Assembly: GCA_036382515.1 (NCBI GenBank) | Contig: DASVHQ010000102.1 | Location: 1-64,000, forward strand | DNA: 64,000 nucleotides | DNA from: JADGRF01 sp036382515 | Lineage (GTDB): Bacteria; Myxococcota_A; Polyangia; Polyangiales; JAFGIB01 | Direction: 5' to 3' | In this document: in pieces, positions 8,770 to 19,577 of the stretch | Position numbering within the stretch: the stretch's first letter is position 1 | Layout of the letters: every line of letters begins with the position of its first letter | Program-made: the position numbers and the translations under genes | Notes under the pieces: model-generated | The model's input: only the letters and a program-made list of their open reading frames with translations | Told to the model about the DNA's origin: nothing | The model's database searches: none

Positions 8770-9672
8770 ATGAAACCCACTGGTTGGGCATGCCACTGGC
8801 TGTTATTCACCGCCTTCGCGGGTGTTGGCGCCTTCACTGTTGCGGGCGCAGCTACGGGCTGCGGCCTTCGGACTCACGGCAAGCTCACTGAGCAGGAGTG
8901 TCGCGGCACCACGCCTACCCCCGCTGGCGAGCGACCGGCGGGCTGCGCCGACCCGGCGTGCTGGTACTACGACTTCTGCGCCACCCCCTCGACCCCGGCA
9001 CTGAGCGGCACGCATGGCGACGGCGGCACAGCGGCGCGCGCCATCGACGGCTCCACGCCTGCGAAACGTGCGCCGGACGCAGCGGCGAGCCCCGGCGACG
9101 ATGGCGGGACGCTCAGCTCGCACGACGCCAGTGTGATCCACGACCCGTGCGCCGGCGTGACGTGCAAGGCCGGCAGCACCTGCGTCAACGGCACATGCGA
9201 CACCGCCATCTCGCCCGGACGAGGCTATTACCTGACGGTCACGGCAGCCGCCGTGCCGGTGGCATGGCCGGGCGCCGCGGGGTGCATCGACACACCCACA
9301 GCGGACGATTTCTGTTCGCTGGTGCCGCTCTTCTCGTGCGGTGATTGCTGGCCGGACCCCTACGTCATCACCTTCATAAATGGCGCGATGGTTTGCAGGA
9401 ATGCGCCGGTCACCAACGCCACGGCGCCGAGTTGGTCCGCACCGAAGTGCCAGGTTACGCTCACGTTGAACGACACGATCGAGTTCCGCGTGATGGACAG
9501 CGACCCAGGAAGCTCCCACGACGAAGAGATCTTCCGGTGCAGCGTGATGTTCGCGGATGTGACCACCAGCCTGCTGCAGTGCAAGCCGGCCAAGGGGATG
9601 ACCATCGCACCGCCGATAGGCGGCGACTGGTTCGTAAACGCCGAGCTCAGCCCGCTACCGACCACGCAGTGA
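8770..9672 (+). CDS. Putative lipoprotein, paralogue of the divergent neighbour
   Basis: 300 residues. A lipoprotein-type signal ends in GAATGCG, followed by RTHGKLTEQEC and CADPACWYYDFC, closely matching the same blocks of the protein encoded at 7693-8574. A Gly/Asp/Ser-rich linker, the motif CAGVTCKAGSTCVNGTC and a C-terminal domain with LTLNDTIEFRVMDSDPGSSHDEEIF complete the same plan, again with an acidic loop likely to bind calcium. The two starts are 195 bp apart in divergent orientation, so this is an inverted duplication that has drifted far at the sequence level. Confidence 0.75.
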   Translation: MKPTGWACHWLLFTAFAGVGAFTVAGAATGCGLRTHGKLTEQECRGTTPTPAGERPAGCADPACWYYDFCATPSTPALSGTHGDGGTAARAIDGSTPAKRAPDAAASPGDDGGTLSSHDASVIHDPCAGVTCKAGSTCVNGTCDTAISPGRGYYLTVTAAAVPVAWPGAAGCIDTPTADDFCSLVPLFSCGDCWPDPYVITFINGAMVCRNAPVTNATAPSWSAPKCQVTLTLNDTIEFRVMDSDPGSSHDEEIFRCSVMFADVTTSLLQCKPAKGMTIAPPIGGDWFVNAELSPLPTTQ

Positions 9673-9831
9673 GTGCCAACGACGGTGCCAGCTCGGCCGG
9701 GCATCGGCGCGCTCCGAGCCGCACCCCGAGCCCGCTTCACGTCGCGCCTTGCACCCCCCCCTGCCCGTCCGTATGCTCGCGCGCGATGCGAGCCGGCTGG
9801 CCTGTGGCACGGCCGCTCACCGGAGGCCTGC

Positions 9832-10526
9832 TTGGACATTGCCGTTGTCGTATTTCCCGGGTCGAACGCCGACTTCGATGCCTTGCACGCGACGCGTGAC
9901 GTGCTTGGCGCGAAGGCGCGCTACGTGTTCCACAAAGACACGAGCCTGGGCGCCGCCGACGCGGTGATCGTGCCCGGCGGGTTCTCGTACGGGGACTACC
10001 TGCGAACCGGCGCCATCGCGTGCTTCAGCCCGATCGCGGAGGCGATCCGGCAGTTCGCCGATCAGGGTGGACCGGTGCTCGGCATCTGCAACGGCTTTCA
10101 AATCCTGACCGAGCTGCGCCTCTTGCCCGGTGTGCTCACGCGCAACGCGCATCTGCGCTTCGAGTGCCGCGACATCTACCTGCGCGTCGGAGCTCGCGGG
10201 CCTTTCACACACTCGATCCCGCAGGGCCGAGTGCTGCGCATGCCGATCGCGCACGGTGACGGTCGCTACCAGTGCGACCCCGCCACGCTCGCGCGGCTGC
10301 ACAAGCACGATCAGATCGCGTTTCACTACTGCGACGCGCAAGGCAACGTGGGCAAGGGTCCGACGGTGAACGGCTCGATCGAGGAGATCGCCGGGGTCTA
10401 CAACGAGCAGAAGAACGTGCTCGGGTTGATGCCGCATCCGGAGCGCGCGAGCGAAGCCCTGCTCGGCTCCGACGACGGCTTTCAACTCTTCGCGGCGCTG
10501 CGCGCGCACCTGCAAGGCAAGGCGGC

Positions 10527-10530
<4 letters not shown>
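9832..10530 (+). CDS. purQ: Phosphoribosylformylglycinamidine synthase, glutaminase subunit
   Basis: Glutaminase subunit of the fourth step of purine synthesis, supplying ammonia to PurL. The 232-residue class-I amidotransferase begins LDIAVVVFPGSNAD; this TTG at 9832 is chosen because CGGAGG lies 5 bp upstream and the family starts here. Visible motifs are IVPGGFSYGDYLR, the nucleophile GICNGFQIL and the His-Glu pair in MPHPERASE near the C-terminus. The stop overlaps the purL ATG by 4 bp (ATGA). The small PurS subunit is not seen next to it. Confidence 0.94.
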
Positions 10531-12803
<2,273 letters not shown>

Positions 12804-12872
12804 AACGCACGGCGGGCAGCGCCACAGCTCGCGTGCGGTCGAGCGCGATCGAACCGGTCGGCTAGGCCGCGC

Positions 12873-12950
12873 GCGGCCCGTCGAGCAGCAAGAGGCCCGC
12901 ATCGAGCTGACCGGCGAACAGGAGCTGGATGCCCGCGCGCGCGTGCAAGG
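12873..12950. repeat. 78-bp perfect direct repeat, copy A
   Basis: Identical to 16778-16855 over 78 bp in the same orientation. There the sequence codes on the minus strand for residues about 841-866 of the kinase-ATPase. Here it is outside any gene, between purL and the carboxyltransferase fragment, which begins at the base after the repeat ends. A true micro-duplication or a false assembly join through a shared sequence would both look like this. Confidence 0.9.
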
Positions 12951-13379
12951 CCGATCTTGTTCTGCATCGTGGGTCGCTACCACGGCGGCGCCTACGTCGT
13001 GTTCTCGCGCGGTTTGAACGACAACCTGCGCGCATTGGCCGTCGAGGGCTCGTACGCGTCGGTGATCGGCGGCGGTCCTGCGGCTGCAGTCGTGTTCCCG
13101 CGCGAAGTGCGGGCGCGCGTGTCCGCCGGTCCGCGCATCCAGGCGCTGCGCGCGAAGCTCCGTGGCAACCCCACGGCCGAAGACCGTGCCGCGTTCGATA
13201 AGCTGCGCCGCGACGTGACCATCGAGAAGCGCGGCGAGGTCGCAGCCGAATACGATGCCGTGCACTCGGTCGAGCGCGCCAAGCGCGTGGGCTCGATCGA
13301 AGAGATCATTCCGGCTCGTACGATCCGGCCTTACTTGATCGATACGCTGCGCGCGGCGCTGAAGAAGCCCGCGCACTGA
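12951..13379 (+). pseudogene. C-terminal fragment of a biotin-dependent carboxyltransferase
   Basis: The translation from 12951 begins PILFCIVGRYHGGAYVVFSR and continues with GSYASVIGGGPAAAVVFPREV, the acyl-CoA-binding region of acetyl-/propionyl-CoA carboxylase carboxyltransferases. It ends with HSVERAKRVGSIEEIIPARTIRPYLID as in intact family members. Only about the last 142 residues remain, with no N-terminal part, no start codon at the homology boundary and no ribosome-binding site. The fragment starts exactly where the 78-bp repeat stops. It is either a truncated relic or the product of a wrong assembly join. Confidence 0.8.
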
Positions 13380-13382
13380 GGT

Positions 13383-13415
13383 CTGCGCTAGGCCGCAGAC
13401 TGCGGCTTGGCGCAG
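13383..13415. terminator. Strong hairpin between converging gene remnants
   Basis: Two 16-base arms (13383-13398 and 13400-13415) pair over almost their full length, with two G-U positions, leaving a tight loop. It starts 3 bp after the carboxyltransferase-fragment stop and ends 6 bp before the stop of the opposing protease remnant. No T-run follows on either strand, so a factor-independent terminator is only suggested by position and stability. Confidence 0.45.
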
Positions 13416-13421
13416 CTTCGC

Positions 13422-13785
13422 TCACTGCAAGCTCAGCGCGGAGCGCAGGACTTCCTGCTGCTGCGCGCTGAGCTTCGTGCTCTGCGCGCTGACCGTCGGG
13501 AACATCAGGTTGTCGCCGCCTTCTGTCGCGCACTCGATGGCTTCCAAAAAGCCGTTGCCGTTGGTGTCGTGGTCGATCGTGCACTTCGCCGTGTCGCTGA
13601 ACGGGTCGCGCACGCTGCCATCGACCTCGACCGTATGGAACAGCCCGAGCATGTGTCCGATCTCGTGCGCCAGCGTGCGGCCCATGGCCTTGGGATCGTC
13701 TTGCGCTCACGTCGGTTGCTGAAGTCGGCATGTCTGCGGGTAGCGGGACGCCGCTGTCGAGCACGTCCAGTCTGCCAACCGCCAG
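13422..13785 (-). pseudogene. Remnant of an M43-like metalloprotease, frameshifted
   Basis: The segment 13422-13705 codes for GRTLAHEIGHMLGLFHT, the extended zinc motif HExxHxxGxxH of metzincin/M43 peptidases, then DPFSDTAKC and GGDNLMFPT (Met-turn-like), ending in a typical C-terminus. Just upstream (13706-13785) family-like sequence (GRLDVLDSGVPLPADMPTSATDVSA) continues only in another frame, so an indel near 13700-13710 interrupts the frame. A stop codon blocks further extension and no N-terminal half or signal peptide was found. It is most likely a decayed secreted protease. Confidence 0.6.
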
Positions 13786-14106
13786 CCCGCGTCACCTGCG
13801 TGGGTGGCTTCCCGTGGTCGATACGCGCATGGCGGGGTTGCTGTGACGACGCCGAAGTCGGGTTGCTGCATCGACGTGCGACCAAGCAGAGCCGCGCTGC
13901 CCGCCTTGACCCCGTCGTCGACCCGGACGACCGTCCTTCGCAGAGCGCCGGACATCGCCAGATCGCACCGGCAGGCGGCGGTAGGCTGACCACGTAGTTC
14001 TCACGCGCCACATCGGACCTTCATGGTCGACTCCGGTGCCTACACGCGGCTGCAACAGACAGTCGTCGAACGATGTCCACCGCAACGGCCGTGCTACTCT
14101 CGGGTC
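13786..14106. other. No gene recognised
   Basis: About 320 bp between the protease remnant and the nucleotidyltransferase. Short open frames exist on both strands but none shows a conserved motif or start signal. It may hold further decayed pieces of the protease gene, which I could not confirm. Confidence 0.5.
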
Positions 14107-14589
14107 GTGGACGCCCTCGACGACGCACTGCGCGTGATTCGCAGCTTCAACGAAGCGGGCGTGGACTACGTCGTAGTGGGCGGTGTTGCGCTCAACGTGC
14201 ATGGCCTTGTGCGTGCCACCGAAGACCTGGATGTCTTCGTGCGGCCCGAAGTCGAAAACATCGCTCGGCTACGTCAGGCACTCAAGGCCGTGTGGTCCGA
14301 CCCGGACATCGACGGAATCACAGCAGCAGACTTGTGCGGTGACTATCCGGCCGTCCGTTACGGGCCTCCCGAGGGGACTCTCTACCTCGACATCCTCACG
14401 CGTCTGGGCGAGATGACGAAGTTTGCCGACCTCGAAGCCGAGGAAAAAGAAATTGCCGGTGTTCGAATCCGCGTGGCGACACCCAGGGCGCTCTATCGCA
14501 TGAAGAAGAACACGGTGCGTGCGATCGATCGCAGCGATGCCCTTGCTCTCCGCCGCGCGTTTCAGTTCGATGAAGAGGACGGCCCATGA
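14107..14589 (+). CDS. Nucleotidyltransferase, MNT/AbiEii-like
   Basis: 160 residues from the GTG at 14107 (VDALDDALRVIRSF); the frame is open 28 codons further up, but that part is not family-like. The polymerase-beta fold motif is clear: VVVGGVALNVHGLVRATEDLDVFV gives the GG pair and the D-x-D metal ligands, and LYLDIL offers the third carboxylate. Such small nucleotidyltransferases modify other proteins or tRNA and often form toxin-antitoxin or phage-defence modules. The stop overlaps the next start by 4 bp, indicating a two-gene unit. No HEPN partner is visible; the partner is a different small protein. Confidence 0.75.
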   Translation: MDALDDALRVIRSFNEAGVDYVVVGGVALNVHGLVRATEDLDVFVRPEVENIARLRQALKAVWSDPDIDGITAADLCGDYPAVRYGPPEGTLYLDILTRLGEMTKFADLEAEEKEIAGVRIRVATPRALYRMKKNTVRAIDRSDALALRRAFQFDEEDGP

Positions 14590-14813
14590 GCATTCAGAAG
14601 TACAAGAGCGTGAGCGACATGCCGCCGCCGCCAGCGGCGCCCGGACAGGACCTCGCCGATCGCATCCGCACGCTGTGGAACCGTGCGTTCCTGCTTTCCC
14701 CCCCGCACTTCGTGAGAGGCGTCACGCGCTTTACGTCCACCGAGGAAGCAGACGCGATGCGCGCGGCCAACGAAGTCGAGCGCATGCGTCGCTCGGCGCA
14801 ACAGCGCGGGTAA
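14586..14813 (+). CDS. Small protein overlapping the nucleotidyltransferase gene
   Basis: 75 residues, starting in the ATGA that ends the nucleotidyltransferase gene. It begins MSIQKYKSVSDMPPPP, continues with a predicted helix (LADRIRTLWNRAF), a central HFVRGVTRFTSTEEADA segment and a charged helix at the end (ANEVERMRRSAQQRG). There is no membrane segment, signal or Cys pair. The tight coupling suggests it works with the nucleotidyltransferase, as substrate, antitoxin or regulator, but no family function can be assigned from the sequence. Confidence 0.65.
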   Translation: MSIQKYKSVSDMPPPPAAPGQDLADRIRTLWNRAFLLSPPHFVRGVTRFTSTEEADAMRAANEVERMRRSAQQRG

Positions 14814-14932
14814 GAGCGCCGAGGTTCTGAAACCCATCGTCCGGCCACTTCCACTTCGCCTCGGGGGGTCTGGCGATAGTCGGGACAAACGCTGGCCCCT
14901 TCCGCGCGGCGGACGCCCGTGGGGTACCCGAC

Positions 14933-15463
14933 TCAACGCGCTTGAAACGTAAGCGGAGGGTTGCCTCGCAGTCGAAGTTGCAGCGCGACGCCTATCAGTT
15001 GCAGCCCAAAGGACATCGGAATCGTCGCGTACTGGGGCAGGTCGTCGGAAGGCGCGCAGCTTGCCGTCGCGAACTTCGTGAAGATCTGGAACTTGGGCGC
15101 AAAGCTGGGCGCAGGAGCCGCGAACGTGCGCAGGGCGACATGCGGCCACCAGTTGCTGAAGTAGTTGCCCATCAGGCTGTTGCAACAGGTGGGGAGCATG
15201 CGCGTGGTGCTCGACTCGGGCCGCAACTTGAGCGCCTTCAGATGCTCCTCACCGCTCACGCACCGGACCTGGTCGCGTCGAAAGAGAATCGAATCGGTTG
15301 CACCTTGGGATGTCTTGCCGCTTTTGCCACCAGGCAGCGCGTCAACGATGGCCTGAGCCGCCTGACAATCGTCGCAGTAGCAAAGTAAGCGAACGATGGG
15401 CGGCGCGGTGGCGACGAAGCGGACCTTGCCGCATGCGCAGGATGCAGTGAACTGATTGCTCAT
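14933..15463 (-). CDS. DUF6151 family protein (GFA-related)
   Basis: 176 residues. The N-terminal SCACGKVRF and the following LLCYCDDCQAA supply paired Cys residues like the zinc sites of GFA/CENP-V-type proteins, and a later LPTCCNSLMGNYFS block matches the C-C-N-x-x-x-G-N feature that marks the DUF6151 branch. The usual formaldehyde-activating activity of GFA is not established for this branch. It starts 12 bp after the kinase-ATPase stop on the same strand and is probably in one transcript with it. Confidence 0.7.
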   Translation of the reverse strand: MSNQFTASCACGKVRFVATAPPIVRLLCYCDDCQAAQAIVDALPGGKSGKTSQGATDSILFRRDQVRCVSGEEHLKALKLRPESSTTRMLPTCCNSLMGNYFSNWWPHVALRTFAAPAPSFAPKFQIFTKFATASCAPSDDLPQYATIPMSFGLQLIGVALQLRLRGNPPLTFQAR

Positions 15464-15475
15464 ATCTGTGGCCGA

Positions 15476-18400
15476 TTACGCCGCGCGCGGCCCTGGCGCG
15501 GCGCGCAACGATTCTTGCAGACCCGGCATGAACAGGCGCGAGAAACGCCGGGGGTTCGTGATGCCACGCTGCGTGATCCACTGCTCGATGCGGGCGAGCC
15601 TGGGCTTCGCCTCTGAATCGAGGTGCAGCTGCGCCTGCGCGCGCGCGGCAAAGAGCTCCGGCAGCGATGCACCTGACTCGTGCGGACGCCGGTCGGCGAT
15701 CTGCGAGAGCAAGAGCGACGCGCTCGCGTAATCGCCGCGCGCCACAGCGATGCTCGCGCGCAACACCCGCACATCGTCGTCGAAGCAGGGAAGCCGGAGC
15801 GACTCGGTTTCGGTGGTCGCGCGCTCGGCGTGCGCCAGGAAGTCTGCCTGCGCGCCGACGTGCACGACCAGCGCAAGGCGGGCTCGTGTGAGCAGCAGCA
15901 CCGCACGCCAGAACGGAACGGTCGCAATCGCGCTCTGCAAGCTCGATTCGAGCGCCATGTAGCTTGCGCGCGCGGCGTGGATGTCGCCCCTGTAGAGCAC
16001 GACGCAGGCGTGCGCGAGCGCGCCCGTGAGCAGGCTGAGGGAGGACCGCGCGTGCACGCCACCGGAGGACAGCTCGAGCAGGCTGTTCACCGCGACCACG
16101 TCGTCGGTGGCCAGCAAGCTCACGGCCAGCAGCTGACGCAGCCGACCTTCGCTCAGCACGTCGCCACCCTCGCCGGCCTCGCGCAGCCACTCGCGCACGA
16201 GCTTGGGCTCGGACTCACGCTGCACGGCGAACAGCGCCTGCGCGCGAGCGAGGCGCGCGGTACGCATCTCGTACGCGCCACCGCGACAGTGGTTACGCAA
16301 CAGATCCTCGGCCGTCGCAAGCTCGGTGACGGCCTGATCGATGCGGCCGTCGTAGTAGAAGCAAAGACCCTGCGAGAACGCCATGTGCGCGCGCGCCTCG
16401 GGCTGATCGAGCTTGCGGACGAGCGCCGCCGCAACGTCGAGGGCACCGGAACGCTCGACACCCGCGAGCCAGCTGAGGGGCCCGTCGACGTGCGAATGAA
16501 AAAGCGTGAGACCGCGCACGATGCGCAAGGGCTCGCCCAGCTCGAGCACGTCGCTGACGTAGCGCGTGAGCACGGGCAGCGCTCGATCGAGCTCATGAGA
16601 CAGAAGCCCGCGCGTCACGCCCCAGAGCAGATCGACGCGGCGCAGGACAGTCGCGTCCAGCTCGTGCTCCGCGCGCTCTGTGAAGCCAAAGCCGCGCGCT
16701 CGCAGCTGCTGCCAGGCCTGGCTGACCTCCAGGCTTGCCTCGCGAAACGATGCGGCAAGCGGCACGCCCATCCTCGCCAGCGGCCCGTCGAGCAGCAAGA
16801 GGCCCGCATCGAGCTGACCGGCGAACAGGAGCTGGATGCCCGCGCGCGCGTGCAAGGAGTCGACCTCCTGCGCGGATGCGTCGTGCGCAGCCTGCACGTA
16901 CGCCTGCGCAGCGGCAGCACCTCGCCCGGCTTCCACCAGCGCATCCGCCCAGCGATGCAAGAGCTCGCGTCGCCTGCGTGGCTCGGGACAGTGCTCGGCG
17001 GCCAGGCCATAGAGCCGCGCCGCCTTGTCGAAGGCCATGCACGATTCAGCCTGCGTCGCAGCGCGCGCGGCGTACAGGCTGGCCCGCTCGCGATCACCGG
17101 CGCCGAGCAAGTGCTCGGTGAGAGCTTCGAGATCCACGGCGCCGCTGGCCTCGAGCGCTGCAGCGAGTCGTCGGTGCCAGCCCACGGCCGTCTCGGCGGA
17201 CATCGAGGAGACCACGGCTTCGCGAATCGTGTCGTGTGACACCTCGACGGCACGGGCGTCGCGCGCCGCAACGCCGCGCACCAACTGCTTGCCGCGCAGC
17301 TCCGCCAGAGCCGTGGACAGCGAGAGATGGAACGACGCCACCAGCGTGAGCATGCTCTCGGGCACTGGCCGCGCTGCAACGCTGAGCAGCTCGAGCAGCG
17401 TGCGCGCGTCCGTGGAGAGCGAAGACAGTCGCTGGTTGATCACACGCTCGAAGCTGATCAGCCCCTTGGCCGTCTCCGGCGACGCTTTGCCGCTGGAACG
17501 CCGTTCCTCCGCGTGACGCACCAGCTGGGTGAGCACTTGCGGATTGCCGCCCGACTCGAAGCCGACCTTGCGCGCGCCTTCCTCTGCGCTCTGCGGCCCG
17601 AGCATGGAGCGGGCGAGCGCAACGCTCTGTTCGTTGGTCAGCACGTTGACGGCGAGCTGACGCACGTCGAGGTCGCCCGCGGCACGCACCTTGTCGAGAA
17701 ACGCATCGAGCCCGGGACTCTGATTGGCGTCCCCACTGCGGTGCATGCACACGAGCAAGAGCGACGGTCGTTCCGGGCCGCTGAGCACGTCGCCCAGCAG
17801 GCGTGCGCTGTCCAGGTCGCTCCACTGCATGTCGTCGATGCAAACGATCAATGGCTCGACGTCAGCGATGCGGCTGAGCATCTCGCGCAGCGCACGAAAC
17901 GCACGCTGGCGCAGCTCCTGCGGCTCGGGTGGCAACGCGCGCGGACGGCGCGTGCGGCGCACCACCTCGACGCGCTTGATCACAGGAAAGAGCTCGGCCA
18001 GCACGTCGATGTCGCGCGGCAAGATGCGCGCCGCATCCACCAACGACAGCCGGCGCAGGTACCGCGTCAACGAGTCGACTACGTTGTCGAAGGCCTTGAA
18101 CGGCACCGACTCGCGCTCGTAGCAGCGGCCGCGCAGCACGATCGCGCGATCGGCCTCCACCACGCTCTCGACGAAGCGGTCGATCAAGCTCGTCTTGCCG
18201 ATGCCGGCTGGTCCGTGCACGAGCACGAGCGCGGGCTTGCCCGCCTGCGTCGTGGCCAGCGCCGCGGCCAGCTCCTGCAGCTGCGCCTCGCGTCCCAGGA
18301 ACAGCGCCGGACCCTTGCGGGTGAGCGACACCTCCAGCTCACCGGGGACCGGGTGCGACGCAGGACGCTTGCCGCGCAGCGCACGCAAGATCGCTCCGCC

Positions 18401-19375
18401 GTTCGGGCGAGCACCTGGATCCCGGGCCAAGAGCTGCATGCACAGCTCGTTCAGATCATCGGGCACGCCCGACACGACATCCGCGGGCGCCGGAGGATCG
18501 AGCTCCTGCTTGCGCATGATGACCTGCATCGGCGGCCCATCGATCGGCACATCTCCAGTCAACGCTTCGTAGAGCATCACGCCGAGCGCGTACCAATCGG
18601 CGGCCTCGCCGATGTCGAGCCCGCGACACTGCTCCGGAGCCATGTAGGCCGGCGTGCCCATCGCTGAGCCCAGCGTCGCGTGGATGTCCCTCTGCTTCTC
18701 GAGCGCAATCCCGAAGTCGAGCAGCACCACGCGCCCGCCGTCCGTGACCAGCACGTTCTCGGGCTTCAGGTCACGGTGCAGCTTGCCTGCAGCGTGCACG
18801 GCCAGGAGCCCTTCCACCACTTGCTCCAGCGTGCGCCGCAGCCGTTCCTCGCTGCGCAGCGGCGTCGGAAAGAGCATCTCGAGCCCCTTCACCTTGCCCA
18901 CGAACGAATCGTGCAAGCCATCGAGATCGAGCTCCACCGAGATCGGTCGCGGCGTAGATTCGAAGGTCTTGCGCTTGCGGCCGTGGACGTAGGTGAGCAG
19001 GTCCTTGCCCTCCACGTACTCCATCGTGAAGAACCAGTGGTCGCCCTCCGAGAAGAGTTCGTGCAGCATCACGAGGTTCGAATGGGTCACGTCTGCGAGG
19101 CCACGAAACTCGTTCTTGAAGCGATAGATGCCCGCGGCATCGACGCTCAGCAGCACCTTGAGCGCAACACGACTGCCTAGCTGCTTGTCGTGCGCGAGGT
19201 AAACGGAGCCCATGCTGCCGGCACCGAGATGTCGTTCGATCACGAACCGATCTGTCCCGGTGAAATCTGCGTCCACGAGCAAGCGTTCCAGCGTCGATGA
19301 TAACAGAAGCGCAGCACGCAAGGCGCCGCGCGATGACGTGGGCAGATAGGCGCAAGCCGCGCACAAGCGCGGCAC
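15476..19375 (-). CDS. Ser/Thr protein kinase fused to AAA ATPase and TPR-like region
   Basis: 1299 residues. The kinase domain has GAGSMGSVY (51-59), ATP-binding Lys73 in ALKVL, HRDLKPENV (200-208), DFG (220-222) and APE (246-248), with an insert of about 55 residues in the large lobe after the hinge (about 130-185). Then comes an ATPase with Walker A GPAGIGKT (388-395) and IVCIDDMQWSDLDSARLL as the Walker B region, and about 700 residues of helical TPR-like repeats without a DNA-binding end. This PknK-like architecture suggests a stress or development signalling hub. A GTG at 19276 (VDADFTG) is an alternative start. Residues 841-866 are encoded by the 78-bp sequence also found at 12873. The gene is divergent from the PerR-like gene. 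Confidence 0.88.
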   Translation of the reverse strand: MPRLCAACAYLPTSSRGALRAALLLSSTLERLLVDADFTGTDRFVIERHLGAGSMGSVYLAHDKQLGSRVALKVLLSVDAAGIYRFKNEFRGLADVTHSNLVMLHELFSEGDHWFFTMEYVEGKDLLTYVHGRKRKTFESTPRPISVELDLDGLHDSFVGKVKGLEMLFPTPLRSEERLRRTLEQVVEGLLAVHAAGKLHRDLKPENVLVTDGGRVVLLDFGIALEKQRDIHATLGSAMGTPAYMAPEQCRGLDIGEAADWYALGVMLYEALTGDVPIDGPPMQVIMRKQELDPPAPADVVSGVPDDLNELCMQLLARDPGARPNGGAILRALRGKRPASHPVPGELEVSLTRKGPALFLGREAQLQELAAALATTQAGKPALVLVHGPAGIGKTSLIDRFVESVVEADRAIVLRGRCYERESVPFKAFDNVVDSLTRYLRRLSLVDAARILPRDIDVLAELFPVIKRVEVVRRTRRPRALPPEPQELRQRAFRALREMLSRIADVEPLIVCIDDMQWSDLDSARLLGDVLSGPERPSLLLVCMHRSGDANQSPGLDAFLDKVRAAGDLDVRQLAVNVLTNEQSVALARSMLGPQSAEEGARKVGFESGGNPQVLTQLVRHAEERRSSGKASPETAKGLISFERVINQRLSSLSTDARTLLELLSVAARPVPESMLTLVASFHLSLSTALAELRGKQLVRGVAARDARAVEVSHDTIREAVVSSMSAETAVGWHRRLAAALEASGAVDLEALTEHLLGAGDRERASLYAARAATQAESCMAFDKAARLYGLAAEHCPEPRRRRELLHRWADALVEAGRGAAAAQAYVQAAHDASAQEVDSLHARAGIQLLFAGQLDAGLLLLDGPLARMGVPLAASFREASLEVSQAWQQLRARGFGFTERAEHELDATVLRRVDLLWGVTRGLLSHELDRALPVLTRYVSDVLELGEPLRIVRGLTLFHSHVDGPLSWLAGVERSGALDVAAALVRKLDQPEARAHMAFSQGLCFYYDGRIDQAVTELATAEDLLRNHCRGGAYEMRTARLARAQALFAVQRESEPKLVREWLREAGEGGDVLSEGRLRQLLAVSLLATDDVVAVNSLLELSSGGVHARSSLSLLTGALAHACVVLYRGDIHAARASYMALESSLQSAIATVPFWRAVLLLTRARLALVVHVGAQADFLAHAERATTETESLRLPCFDDDVRVLRASIAVARGDYASASLLLSQIADRRPHESGASLPELFAARAQAQLHLDSEAKPRLARIEQWITQRGITNPRRFSRLFMPGLQESLRAAPGPRAA
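16778..16855. repeat. 78-bp perfect direct repeat, copy B (inside kinase gene)
   Basis: Identical to 12873-12950. In this copy the sequence is in frame in the TPR-like part of the kinase gene, coding for a segment around GIQLLFAGQLDAGLLLLDG, so this is the parental location. Confidence 0.9.
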
Positions 19376-19577
19376 GAGCGACTGAAATGCAGGCGTGGCG
19401 CGAGCAAGTCACAGAGCGGTCACGCCGAGCCTATACCGTGGCACGCGTGCCGCACAGGACCCGTGCGGATGGGCCGCGACGACGTTAGCTAGAAGCGGCC
19501 CGCGCACCCCGGCAGGCTATGGATCGCTCCAGGTGCCTGGAAACAGCATTTTCGCGCTTGACGACTCGCCGGACTGT

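Noticed and set aside
15680..17239. 519-codon plus-strand frame opposite the kinase-ATPase
   Set aside because: Low-information Arg/Ala/Gln-rich translation in antisense to a gene with strong kinase and ATPase motifs.
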